DNA of 13,181 bases from Alphaproteobacteria bacterium (GTDB lineage: Bacteria; Pseudomonadota; Alphaproteobacteria; Micavibrionales; Micavibrionaceae). Numbering within the stretch: the first letter of the stretch is position 1; each line of letters starts with the position of its first letter. Below the pieces are notes generated by a model that was given only the letters and a program-made list of their open reading frames with translations, had not been told where the DNA came from and ran no database searches. Where the stretch lies: positions 1 through 13,181 of the forward strand of contig JAUILO010000063.1 of NCBI GenBank assembly GCA_030432775.1. Direction: 5' to 3'. The position numbers and the translations under genes were made by a program. This document shows positions 1 to 6,965 of the stretch, piece after piece.

Positions 1-128
1 GGCGGTTACTCGTCCGTGCTGATAAAAACATCAATATACAAAAAGCGATTGAAAACTGGATTTCCAGCATCAAAATACCGTCAACGATACGTGTGTATAT
101 TGATATCGATCCGCAAAGCTTCTTATAA
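1..128 (+). CDS. priA: Primosomal protein N' (PriA), C-terminal end only
   Basis: This is the last 41 codons of a gene entering from the left edge (codon frame starts at position 3, stop TAA at 126-128). The tail reads RLLVRADKNINIQKAI and ends VYIDIDPQSFL. A basic start, an amphipathic helix and a final IDIDPQSFL is the usual ending of alphaproteobacterial PriA, the 3'-5' DNA helicase that reloads the replicative helicase at stalled forks. Nothing of the helicase domains lies inside the window, so the call rests on this short tail and recall of the family. The gene converges on the ABC transporter operon, with 46 bp between the two stop codons. I see no convincing terminator hairpin in that gap. 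Confidence 0.8.
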   Translation, partial: RLLVRADKNINIQKAIENWISSIKIPSTIRVYIDIDPQSFL

Positions 129-174
129 AAAGTACAAACGCAACCACATTACCCTACCCACTTCTATACCCCGA

Positions 175-1707
175 CTACATTGAAGGTTTTAATGGCGTAA
201 GCGTAATGCCCTGATTTTCAAGATGCGCGTGATGGGTATGGAACTGCATAATATGTGTGTTATGCGCAATACTAAGTACGGTGGTTTTTTCCGGAATTTT
301 ATCCATCATTTCCTTATACAAGCTCTGTGCTGTTTCCTGATCCAGCGCAGCGGTAATTTCATCAAGTATCAAAACATCCGGCCGATGTAACAAAACCATT
401 GCTATCATAAGCTTTTGTCGTTCGCCGCCTGACAGCGTCAGATTATCTCCTGTCAGTATTTGTTTATCCATAAAGAAACCGATACTTTCTGTGGTTTCTC
501 TGGCCGCAGCCTTTGCATTACCACGAACACCAATCGTACTCAGCGGCCATGTCAGTGCATTAAACACATGCCCCAATTTCGATTGTGGCGCCGCCGCGCG
601 CATATGTTCATCAAAACCTTTGGTTATAACGCCCTGAATATATTCAGACTGCGCCTCATTCATACGGATATCACGATCAACATCATCTGTATCCTTATTA
701 TGAAGGTAACGATCCATCTGACCTTTCAATTTACGTTCCAGCCACCATGAGAAATATCCCGCCTTGGACTTGGAATAAGGCACAATAAACCCGCCACGCG
801 CTTCGCTAACATTGGAGATCAATTTATCCAGATGTTCACGCAATGGCTTGGTCAAGGCAATATCAATATCATCGGTTAACCTGCCCATGAATTTTGAAAG
901 GCTACTGGTCATCTGCGCTTTGTATTTTGCCGGATTAACCAAAGACAAAAACAATTTACTAAAACCACTGATCGGCGCGACATCATCAGCGCCACTCATA
1001 TCAAGACTTTGCTCCAGCATCGCCGTAACACGCTTATACAGCTCTCGTTTTTGGGCATCCGGCACATATTGAACAACATCAAACTGCTCTTGTGCGCCTT
1101 TATTAATCAGCGGTTCTATTTTATGTCGTATTTCCTCAGCGATCGTATCGCTCCATTGCTGGCCCTTATACCCATCGATAATTTCACCAAGCGGCTCCAT
1201 CAGGCCATCAATAAGAATTTGGACCTGTTGCCCAGGAATATGCTGTATCAAACGGTCATGCCCGACAGCACGAAGAGCCGAAACAAGTTCTTCGTCTTTA
1301 AATACCGGCTGATGATCCGGCGACATATTCATAATGCCACGTAAAGTCGTATTCGGAAAATAAGCGTGCTGTGATACAGCCATCATTCTAACGTCTTTAG
1401 GCATAATGATTGTGCCGTTGCCGTCATCCCATTGATTAAGCAATGCTTTGGCAACTGTTGTTTTACCTGTGCCCGATGCACCGGTAAAAATGACGCGCTG
1501 CCCCTCTTTGATAACCAGATTTACGTTTTCTACCAAAACCCTGCCATTTGGCAAAGCAACGGTCAGGTCAACCGCATGAATATCGCGATCACCCTCCACG
1601 CCCGGAGCAACGACTATATAAGGAAGTCCTTCGGATTCTGTCCGCGCATCAATGCTGTCTGCTTGCTGAAATTCCGGTGCTAAATTCATATCCTGCTCTA
1701 AACTCAT
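175..1707 (-). CDS. ABC transporter ATPase subunit, SbmA/YddA-like, with a very large insertion
   Basis: Cytoplasmic ATP-hydrolysing subunit of an ABC transporter, 510 residues. Visible motifs are Walker A GASGTGKTT (76-84), Q-loop VSQHAYFP (Q113), signature LSGGERQ (425-431), Walker B VLILDE (445-450), D-loop AALD (453-456) and H-loop SIAHN (H482). All key residues are present, so it should be active. The odd feature is length: about 310 residues separate Q-loop and signature, where related domains have roughly 60-100. The extra part (about 160-418) is charged and mostly helical-looking, without recognisable motifs. The N-terminal 30 residues are also extra. In the YddA/ABCD relatives this domain is usually fused to the membrane domain; here it is separate, starting 9 bp after the membrane gene's stop. 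A G-rich Shine-Dalgarno (GGGGGGTGAT) abuts the ATG, so the two are surely one operon. Substrate and direction of transport are unknown. Confidence 0.9.
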   Translation of the reverse strand: MSLEQDMNLAPEFQQADSIDARTESEGLPYIVVAPGVEGDRDIHAVDLTVALPNGRVLVENVNLVIKEGQRVIFTGASGTGKTTVAKALLNQWDDGNGTIIMPKDVRMMAVSQHAYFPNTTLRGIMNMSPDHQPVFKDEELVSALRAVGHDRLIQHIPGQQVQILIDGLMEPLGEIIDGYKGQQWSDTIAEEIRHKIEPLINKGAQEQFDVVQYVPDAQKRELYKRVTAMLEQSLDMSGADDVAPISGFSKLFLSLVNPAKYKAQMTSSLSKFMGRLTDDIDIALTKPLREHLDKLISNVSEARGGFIVPYSKSKAGYFSWWLERKLKGQMDRYLHNKDTDDVDRDIRMNEAQSEYIQGVITKGFDEHMRAAAPQSKLGHVFNALTWPLSTIGVRGNAKAAARETTESIGFFMDKQILTGDNLTLSGGERQKLMIAMVLLHRPDVLILDEITAALDQETAQSLYKEMMDKIPEKTTVLSIAHNTHIMQFHTHHAHLENQGITLTPLKPSM

Positions 1708-1716
1708 ATCACCCCC

Positions 1717-3474
1717 CTATAATCTCGGCGCACGGGGAGGTATCGCAGGCGGCATCTCCACATCAATATGCCCTGCTGCCTGTGCGCGCTCTTCGGCAAT
1801 ATAGCGCGCCGCGTCAATACCCTTATCCAGCATATACATCCGGTCACCGGTAGCTTTCATCTGAGATAATTGTTCAAAACGGTTTACAAGGAAGCTCATC
1901 GCCGATGTAACACGGTTAAAGGCGTAATTAATGGTTTGCACCGTACCCATTGAAGCCGCGCCAGTCGCAATAGTAAACGCACCGGCAAGCCAGGGAATAG
2001 GAATGGATAAATTACCAGCTGTTGAATCGACAATAATCAATTTCACCTGCGTGCCAATTTCGCGTACCGAATTGGTGATCGCCGGCTTGAAACGCTGTTT
2101 TATCAAATCCTGTTCGACATTCTCGCTATCATTTTGTGAAATGACATCGGCATTATTATGCACATTATCAAGCGCTTTACGAAAGTCGGCCTCACGGCGC
2201 TGTTGATCGCGCTGAATTTTCGGCAATTTCTTGCCCGCGGCAAAGGTCAAACCCGTTAATGCCCCTGCATAACCAAGACCAACCCAGAACACACCATGAT
2301 CAACGCCCATCATAGACCCCATACCCCAGAGCATTCCTGTAAAAGCAACAAGCTGCATCCCTGAATTCATGGCCCCCGTCATCAATGATACCGCGCCCGC
2401 AGTAAATTTAGCCGGATCTTCCTGAATACGCTGTGCCGGATTATCAATATTGTTGAAATGGTTGCGCAGCCGCGCAAATGATTTGGCCTCTAGCCATTTC
2501 TTGGTGAAATAACCGGTTGTCCACGCACGCCAGCGCAACGCCAGATATTGTGCGGACTTATAACTGACAATCGCCATACCTGTAAATTTCAAGGCAATCG
2601 TTGCCAGATCATTACTATTCCATGCATTCTTATATGCCTTGATCAAGGACATATCATTAGGGTCTGTTGAATCCGCCACATTCTTGGCACCTTCAAGCGC
2701 ATCCTGTGCAACCGTTGAAGCCGCATGATAAGTCTGGCTCACAGCCTCGCCCCAATTGGCGACAAAATCACCGCCGCTAAGCGCTAATAGATTGCTTAAA
2801 TGTTCCTTGATAGATGGACTGGAAGAAATTTTATCGCCCAGCTCCTTATTGAAAGAACGTAGCTGTTCCAACAAATCTGGGTTTTTGGCAACTTCGTCCT
2901 GGAACGAAGGAAACTGCATAAACAAATCTTCAATGGATGGGTTTTGTTTTAGAACGTCGGCCAATTCGGCATTTTGTTTGATAATCTCTTTAAAAGCAGG
3001 ATCATAGGTAATTGATGTGGTGTCCGGAAATTTCATCAATAAATCGTGGAGCGTTTCATTACCGGCAAGCATATTTTGCAAATCCGGATATTTATCCATA
3101 ATATCGGCAATCACGTCCGGTCGCTCGGTCATCATCGTCTGGAATAGCTGCTGAACCGTGTCACCAAGGCCGCTTTGCCAGTGCCCAAAATCAACCGTAA
3201 CCTGTACCGCGTACCATGTCATGAACAAGGACATCGCCAATAGACTTGCTGCCTTAACGCGCTCAGACGCGCTGGACTGCGTCCAATAGGGTTTTAAAAC
3301 GCCAAATACTGTGCGTAACGTGCTTCGCGGGGTTTCCAGCGAAGTCGCTTCCATCAATTCTTTGCGCTTTTTCTCAGACAACTCCGGCTTACGCGGCTCA
3401 TACCGCCAGCCATCTTCTAATGCAGATTGTGTACTGAAAAAGTGCCCTACCTTACGTAAGGTATCACCTTTCAT
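1717..3474 (-). CDS. ABC transporter membrane subunit, SbmA/BacA/YddA-like, with repeat-bearing loop
   Basis: Inner-membrane subunit of 585 residues partnering the downstream ATPase. Family marks of the SbmA/BacA/YddA (ABC_membrane_2) fold are RWRAWTTGYFTKKWLEA (314-330), DNPAQRIQED (344-353) and NNADVISQNDSENVEQ (440-455). Hydrophobic segments lie at about 74-95, 290-312, 367-390, 395-413 and 489-519. Relatives have a short stretch between the first helix and the aromatic/Asn-Ala motif seen here as YKNAWNSNDLA (281-291). Here about 175 residues (102-280) are inserted, including a run of 10-residue repeats with proline at 130, 150, 179, 189 and 199. By family topology this loop is periplasmic. 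SbmA and BacA relatives import peptides; YddA-type substrates are mostly unknown, so I do not assign a substrate. The start is backed by GGGAGAG seven bases upstream. The C-terminus is proline-rich. Confidence 0.85.
   Translation of the reverse strand: MKGDTLRKVGHFFSTQSALEDGWRYEPRKPELSEKKRKELMEATSLETPRSTLRTVFGVLKPYWTQSSASERVKAASLLAMSLFMTWYAVQVTVDFGHWQSGLGDTVQQLFQTMMTERPDVIADIMDKYPDLQNMLAGNETLHDLLMKFPDTTSITYDPAFKEIIKQNAELADVLKQNPSIEDLFMQFPSFQDEVAKNPDLLEQLRSFNKELGDKISSSPSIKEHLSNLLALSGGDFVANWGEAVSQTYHAASTVAQDALEGAKNVADSTDPNDMSLIKAYKNAWNSNDLATIALKFTGMAIVSYKSAQYLALRWRAWTTGYFTKKWLEAKSFARLRNHFNNIDNPAQRIQEDPAKFTAGAVSLMTGAMNSGMQLVAFTGMLWGMGSMMGVDHGVFWVGLGYAGALTGLTFAAGKKLPKIQRDQQRREADFRKALDNVHNNADVISQNDSENVEQDLIKQRFKPAITNSVREIGTQVKLIIVDSTAGNLSIPIPWLAGAFTIATGAASMGTVQTINYAFNRVTSAMSFLVNRFEQLSQMKATGDRMYMLDKGIDAARYIAEERAQAAGHIDVEMPPAIPPRAPRL
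2797..3135 (-). repeat. Ten-residue protein repeats inside the ABC membrane subunit loop
   Basis: Residues 114-226 of the membrane subunit form a degenerate repeat. Units read IMDKYPDLQN, MLAGNETLHD, LLMKFPDTTS, then IIKQNAELAD, VLKQNPSIED, LFMQFPSFQD and EVAKNPDLLE. Further units lie at each end (P119, N209, P220) at 10- or 11-residue spacing. Each unit has two leading hydrophobic positions, a central N-P or F-P step and an acidic or polar end. The register is direct observation. The likeness to STI1 (ubiquilin/Hop) repeats is from memory. Confidence 0.8.
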
Positions 3475-3523
3475 TTAACTCTCCCTGTATGTACTTTTAT
3501 TAAGTAGTCTTTTTATTCGGGAG

Positions 3524-3552
3524 AGCTTAGTCTTGGTTTTTTATTCTGTCAA
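3524..3552 (-). promoter_or_regulatory. Sigma70-type promoter of the ABC transporter operon
   Basis: On the minus strand a perfect -35 TTGACA (3547-3552) is followed after exactly 17 bp by TAAGCT (3524-3529), which keeps the three most conserved -10 bases (T, A and final T). Transcription would start about 40 bases before the ATG at 3474. It lies downstream of the terminator of the small 40-codon gene, so the transporter operon has its own transcription start. Confidence 0.7.
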
Positions 3553-3558
3553 ACCCAT

Positions 3559-3589
3559 TTTCCGTATAAATTTTATGTTTATACGAAAA
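3559..3589. promoter_or_regulatory. 12-bp inverted repeat next to the ABC operon promoter (candidate operator)
   Basis: Arms TTTCCGTATAAA (3559-3570) and TTTATACGAAAA (3578-3589) are reverse complements at 11 of 12 positions, around a 7-bp spacer. The repeat ends 6 bp upstream of the -35 box. There is no U-tract placing it as a terminator for the minus strand. A dimeric regulator site is the simplest reading; a chance AT-rich palindrome cannot be excluded. Confidence 0.45.
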
Positions 3590-3629
3590 ATTCAAAAACG
3601 AAATTTAATAATAAGAAAAATTCAGACAC

Positions 3630-3663
3630 AAAAAAAGTGCCCACCTTGTTAGGGGCACTTTTT
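3630..3663 (-). terminator. Rho-independent terminator of the small 40-codon gene
   Basis: Perfect 11-bp stem (AAAAAGTGCCC, 3632-3642, with GGGCACTTTTT, 3653-3663) around a 10-base loop. On the minus strand it ends in seven T's. It begins 34 bases after the stop codon at 3698. A- and T-runs flank both sides, so it could also act on the plus strand. Confidence 0.9.
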
Positions 3664-3697
3664 CCATTCGACTTAATATATCGAAAAAACTTTATTC

Positions 3698-3820
3698 TTA
3701 CGCTTTTGGCGCAGGAGTTGATGGTGCTGGTGTTGAAGCAACTGATGTTGTTGGAGCTTCAATTTTAACACTTGAAGGCTCAGAAATGCCTCCGCCTAGT
3801 ACGCTATCTGCAAAACTCAT
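3698..3820 (-). CDS. Small 40-residue Gly-Gly-Gly / Pro-Ala-rich peptide, function unknown
   Basis: A 40-codon open frame too short for ordinary gene calling but well supported. A strong Shine-Dalgarno (AGGAGAGGAA) precedes the ATG and a perfect intrinsic terminator follows. The peptide begins MSFADSVLGGGISEPS and ends APSTPAPKA: a short amphipathic N-terminus, a Gly triplet at 9-11, a Ser/Val/Thr middle and a low-complexity Pro-Ala-Thr-Ser tail. It has no membrane helix, signal peptide, Cys or Trp. It is a separate transcription unit just upstream of, and in line with, the SbmA-like transporter operon. The Gly-Gly step loosely recalls peptide leaders cut after GG, but the 11-residue N-terminus is shorter than classic leaders and no peptidase domain is seen nearby. 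I do not recognise the family. That it is a real gene is fairly sure; a link with the transporter is inference. Confidence 0.7.
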   Translation of the reverse strand: MSFADSVLGGGISEPSSVKIEAPTTSVASTPAPSTPAPKA

Positions 3821-4009
3821 AGTTAATTCCTCTCCTATTTTTTGCGTTATCACACACCTCGTTACCGGAAATTCAAATTCTGATATGTCTGATGTGTGTA
3901 TAATGTTTTACCAAATTTTGACGATCCGTGCAAACGTTTCTATTTGACCATTGATTTTATTGAATAAAACACCTGATTTCGGGAATTTTAACTTGGGAAG
4001 ACCTCAAGT
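3821..4009 (-). other. Intergenic leader of the small peptide gene
   Basis: This 189-bp AT-rich gap lies between fmt and the 40-codon gene. On the minus strand there is an imperfect tandem (CTGATATGT / CTGATGTGT on the plus strand) and a CACACA/TGTGTG pair about 40 bp apart. A hairpin (AACTTG 3990-3995 with CAAGTT 4005-4010) overlaps the fmt stop but lacks a U-tract. No promoter with a good -35 and -10 at proper spacing was found, although one is expected here. Confidence 0.3.
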
Positions 4010-4990
4010 TTATCTGCCTAAAACCATTCCTGGCTCCAAATAACCGCCATTTATTGCGGCTTTTACATCCATTGGCTTGGCATTTTCCGGTTGAACAGTC
4101 ACAAGCCTTACAGCGTTCTTATCGCCACAAAAAACCTCAAACCCTTTACCACAAAGCGTTCCAGCACTAACGCCGGAAGTATCGCCACATTCCACCACTT
4201 CGGATTTTAAAATCTTAAGGCGTTTTCCATCACCTGTGGTGGTCCAGACCCCCGGCCAAGGATTAAGCGCGCGTATCTGGCGGTCTATCTGATCTGCACT
4301 TAAATTCCAGTCAACCTTACCATGTTCTTTTTTTAGCATATGCGCATACGTTTTACCCGATTCGCTTTGTGGCTTTGCATCAAGCTTTTTATCTTCGGCA
4401 AGCCGATCAAGCACCTCAACAATCATACGTGCCCCCATATCAGATAAAGCGTCATGCAATAAAGGCGTCGTTGTTTGCGGCGTAATGTCTATTTCCTCGC
4501 AGGAAATAACCGGGCCTGTATCAAGCCCTTCTTCCATTTGCATGATACATATACCTGTGCGCTCGTCACCTTCCCAGATTGCACGCTGTATCGGTGCAGC
4601 GCCGCGCCAGCGCGGTAATAATGATGCATGTATGTTTAAACAGCCATAACGCGGAATATTCAGTATTTCCTTGGGCAAAATCAGGCCATAAGCCACAACC
4701 ACGCAAACATCCGGCGCAAATGCCGCAAGTTCGCTAACCTGATCCATATCATTTTTTAATTTAGCAGGTGTATTTACCGGAATAGATAAATCATAAGCGC
4801 GCTGATGAACTGGTGAGAACTGAACTTTATGCCCCCGCCCTTTCGGGCGCGGCGGCTGGGAATACACAGCCATGATGTCATGACGGCTTTCAACCAGCGC
4901 ATTAAGCGGCGCAACGGCGAAGTCAGGCGTGCCCATAAACACCACACGCAAAGGCGATAAAATTTTAGGTAGGTCGGAATGTGAACTCAT
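4010..4990 (-). CDS. fmt: Methionyl-tRNA formyltransferase
   Basis: Transfers a formyl group from 10-formyltetrahydrofolate to methionyl initiator tRNA. At 326 residues it is close to the usual 310-315. The N-terminal domain opens RVVFMGTPDFAVAPL (15-29). The catalytic segment reads NIHASLLPRWRGAAPIQRAI (119-138), with N119, H121 and, in EEGLDTGP, D157 matching the known Asn/His/Asp set. The C-terminal tRNA-binding domain contains IRALNPWPGVWT. Relative to most relatives there are about 14 extra residues before RVVFMG. The ATG at 4990 has no good Shine-Dalgarno, and an in-frame TTG just before RVVFMG is an alternative start. It follows def by 22 bp in the same direction, the common pairing of the enzymes that add and remove the N-formyl group. 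The often neighbouring truA is not present downstream. Confidence 0.97.
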   Translation of the reverse strand: MSSHSDLPKILSPLRVVFMGTPDFAVAPLNALVESRHDIMAVYSQPPRPKGRGHKVQFSPVHQRAYDLSIPVNTPAKLKNDMDQVSELAAFAPDVCVVVAYGLILPKEILNIPRYGCLNIHASLLPRWRGAAPIQRAIWEGDERTGICIMQMEEGLDTGPVISCEEIDITPQTTTPLLHDALSDMGARMIVEVLDRLAEDKKLDAKPQSESGKTYAHMLKKEHGKVDWNLSADQIDRQIRALNPWPGVWTTTGDGKRLKILKSEVVECGDTSGVSAGTLCGKGFEVFCGDKNAVRLVTVQPENAKPMDVKAAINGGYLEPGMVLGR

Positions 4991-5012
4991 TTAAATTATT
5001 GGCTCTTATATA

Positions 5013-5534
5013 TTATAGCTCTTGCTGTTTCACAAGTTTTTGAACCTTACGCACCATGATATTGCGTTTCAGCTTGGACATGTAATCGATAAACAAAACA
5101 CCGTTCAAATGGTCAATTTCATGTTGAACGCAATGTGATAACAAACCCGATGCTTCCAAAAGCTGCTTCTGGCCATTTTCATCAATATATTCAACCTTCA
5201 CATGCGCAGGTCGCTGCACATCGCCATGCTGACCGGGAATAGACAAACAGCCCTCTTCAAGAACGCTGATTTCTTCTGATTCCCATACAATCTCCGGATT
5301 GGCCATACAAATCGGCGCAGGGTCTTCTTTTTCCTTGCGGTTAGAAAGATCCATAACCAGAACACGGTTCAACAATCCGACCTGATTAGCCGCAAGACCA
5401 ATACCCGGCGCATCATACATGACCTGCAACATGTCTTTCATTTGCTGACGAATAGAATCATCAATGCTGCCAACTGGCTGCGCCACTTCTTTTAAGACCG
5501 GATCCGGTACATATATAATCTTCATATCACTCAT
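5013..5534 (-). CDS. def: Peptide deformylase
   Basis: Metal-dependent hydrolase that removes the N-formyl group from new polypeptides as they leave the ribosome. All three family motifs are intact in 173 residues: GIGLAANQ (44-51), EGCLSIP (94-100, metal ligand C96) and HEIDH (138-142, ligands H138 and H142, catalytic E139). The N-terminal VPDPVL and the helical basic C-terminus, ending in a lysine-rich stretch, fit the bacterial type 1 form. The ATG at 5534 has little Shine-Dalgarno character; Met4 (ATGAAG) is a possible alternative start. It sits between rmuC (40-bp gap) and fmt (22-bp gap) and is probably co-transcribed with both. Confidence 0.98.
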   Translation of the reverse strand: MSDMKIIYVPDPVLKEVAQPVGSIDDSIRQQMKDMLQVMYDAPGIGLAANQVGLLNRVLVMDLSNRKEKEDPAPICMANPEIVWESEEISVLEEGCLSIPGQHGDVQRPAHVKVEYIDENGQKQLLEASGLLSHCVQHEIDHLNGVLFIDYMSKLKRNIMVRKVQKLVKQQEL

Positions 5535-5574
5535 ATAATTTATATATCGCCCGTATACAGGAAAATCCAGCCCT

Positions 5575-6828
5575 TTATCCTGCTTTTGATTTGGATTTGG
5601 ATTTGGCTTCGGAGGAAGGCATAAGTTCTGGTGCAGTTAAAGCACGTGGCACAGTATCAATCTCACCCAGTTCAGGCACAGCGCGGCCACCTGTTTGCAC
5701 ATGCAAATCATGCAATTTACGCGCACCCGGCAACACATTACGTTCAAGTGATCCAACAGTTTCATTATACGCATTAATGGTCGTGCCCAAATTGCGGCCT
5801 ATCTTCTGTACATGTTCACCGAACTTGGCCAAACGGTTATATAAATCACTGCCCAGCGCCGCGATATTCTTAGCCTCATCCGCCATCAGGCTTTGCTGCC
5901 AGCCATGTTTTACAATGCGTAACAAACCCATCAGCGTTGTCGGCGATGCTAGAATAACATTACTACGCGCGGCCTCCTCAATTAGCGCCGGGTCATTACT
6001 CACCGCCATACTATACAGGCCTTCGGTCGGCAGGAACATGACGACAAACTCAGGTGTGTCAAAATGGCGCCAGTATTCTTTGCCGCTCAGCTGCTTTAAA
6101 TGATCACGCACTTTCTTTCTAAAATGATCAACCGCCTGCAATTGCCCTGCCTCTGTATCAGCAGATTCAAGCGCATCCCAATATGGCTCGATCGGTGTTT
6201 TCACATCGATAATGATCTGCATATCACCCGGCATCTTCACAATAAAATCTGGCTGGCGGCGTGTACCATCTGCGGAAACATTGGCTTGCTGTATATAATG
6301 TGTACCTTCGATCATGCCGATCATCTCCAGCGCGCGCTCTAACTGCATCTCACCCCAACGTCCACGAGCTGCAGGATTTCGCAAAGCCTGAACCAGGTTC
6401 TGTGTTTCCTGACGCAGCATCTTTTGATCTTCAGCAAAATTCTTCAACTGTGCGTTCAAACCAGCGCCTGCTTTGCCCAGATTTTCCACGCGCTCGCCCA
6501 TTTCCTTTAATGTCTTACCAATCGGATCAACCAAATCCGACAAAGCCTTTTGCTTTTTATCAACATCATGACTGTGCTCTGATTGCGCCTGCTTCAATTT
6601 TTCCTGCGCGAGTTGCAGAAATCGTTCGCTATTTTTATCCAGCACTTCCTGAGCCGTTAAGGAAAACGCCTTTTGCATCTGTTCAAAAGATTGCTCCTCC
6701 ACAGCAAGAGCCGAGCTTAATTTTGATTTTTCGCGCTCGCTCTTAATCAGGATAAAGGTAATAACCGGCAGCGCCACAATAAGCCCGCCTAAAAATCCGA
6801 TGATAATAGAAACAATATCAATGCTCAT
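5575..6828 (-). CDS. rmuC: DNA recombination protein RmuC homologue
   Basis: A 417-residue membrane-anchored protein of the RmuC family, linked in E. coli to limiting inversions at short inverted repeats; its biochemical activity is poorly known. An N-terminal helix (about 5-28) anchors it. A predicted coiled coil follows (about 30-150). The conserved core has GRWGEMQLERALEMIGM (156-172) and a PD-(D/E)xK-like nuclease core, PDFIVKMP then IIIDVKTP (D194, D208, K210). The C-terminal tail (about 380-417) is extra and ends in a Ser-Lys repeat (SKSKSKAG). It is probably first in an rmuC-def-fmt operon. Its start region is odd: an out-of-frame ATG at 6841 begins a 7-codon frame overlapping the rmuC start, and the better Shine-Dalgarno lies in front of that upstream ATG. 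Confidence 0.93.
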   Translation of the reverse strand: MSIDIVSIIIGFLGGLIVALPVITFILIKSEREKSKLSSALAVEEQSFEQMQKAFSLTAQEVLDKNSERFLQLAQEKLKQAQSEHSHDVDKKQKALSDLVDPIGKTLKEMGERVENLGKAGAGLNAQLKNFAEDQKMLRQETQNLVQALRNPAARGRWGEMQLERALEMIGMIEGTHYIQQANVSADGTRRQPDFIVKMPGDMQIIIDVKTPIEPYWDALESADTEAGQLQAVDHFRKKVRDHLKQLSGKEYWRHFDTPEFVVMFLPTEGLYSMAVSNDPALIEEAARSNVILASPTTLMGLLRIVKHGWQQSLMADEAKNIAALGSDLYNRLAKFGEHVQKIGRNLGTTINAYNETVGSLERNVLPGARKLHDLHVQTGGRAVPELGEIDTVPRALTAPELMPSSEAKSKSKSKAG

Positions 6829-6860
6829 AAACTATGCTCATAAATAATGAGCCCTCTTAA
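6818..6860 (-). promoter_or_regulatory. rmuC start region: hairpin, mini-ORF and duplicated ATGAGCAT
   Basis: On the minus strand AGAGGG lies 10 bases before an ATG at 6841 that opens a 7-codon frame ending TGA at 6818-6820, inside rmuC. The true rmuC ATG (6828) is 13 bases downstream and out of frame. The 8-mer ATGAGCAT occurs at both starts. A 6-bp perfect hairpin (GCTCAT/ATGAGC) covers the upstream start. This could couple or limit rmuC translation, or be a relic of a small duplication. Confidence 0.4.
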
Positions 6861-6965
6861 AAAAACTATAAAGATCAACGGCAAATACCGCAGAAGAATC
6901 ATGCATATTTCAAGCATAACATAATGGATATAATATTTGTGCCAGAGCTGAGCAGGATGAAAAAT

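Noticed and set aside
460..1683. Several plus-strand open frames opposite the ABC ATPase
   Set aside because: They mirror a strongly supported gene on the other strand and have no start signals or recognisable motifs.
3990..4010. Hairpin AACTTG/CAAGTT at the fmt stop as a terminator
   Set aside because: Short stem and no U-tract on the minus strand.
5591..6746. Plus-strand frames of 80-170 codons opposite rmuC
   Set aside because: Antisense shadows of a conserved gene, with unnatural composition.
6900..6960. TGGCAC on the minus strand, resembling the -24 part of a sigma54 promoter
   Set aside because: The matching -12 element (TTGC) is absent; five bases on the sequence reads TTAT.
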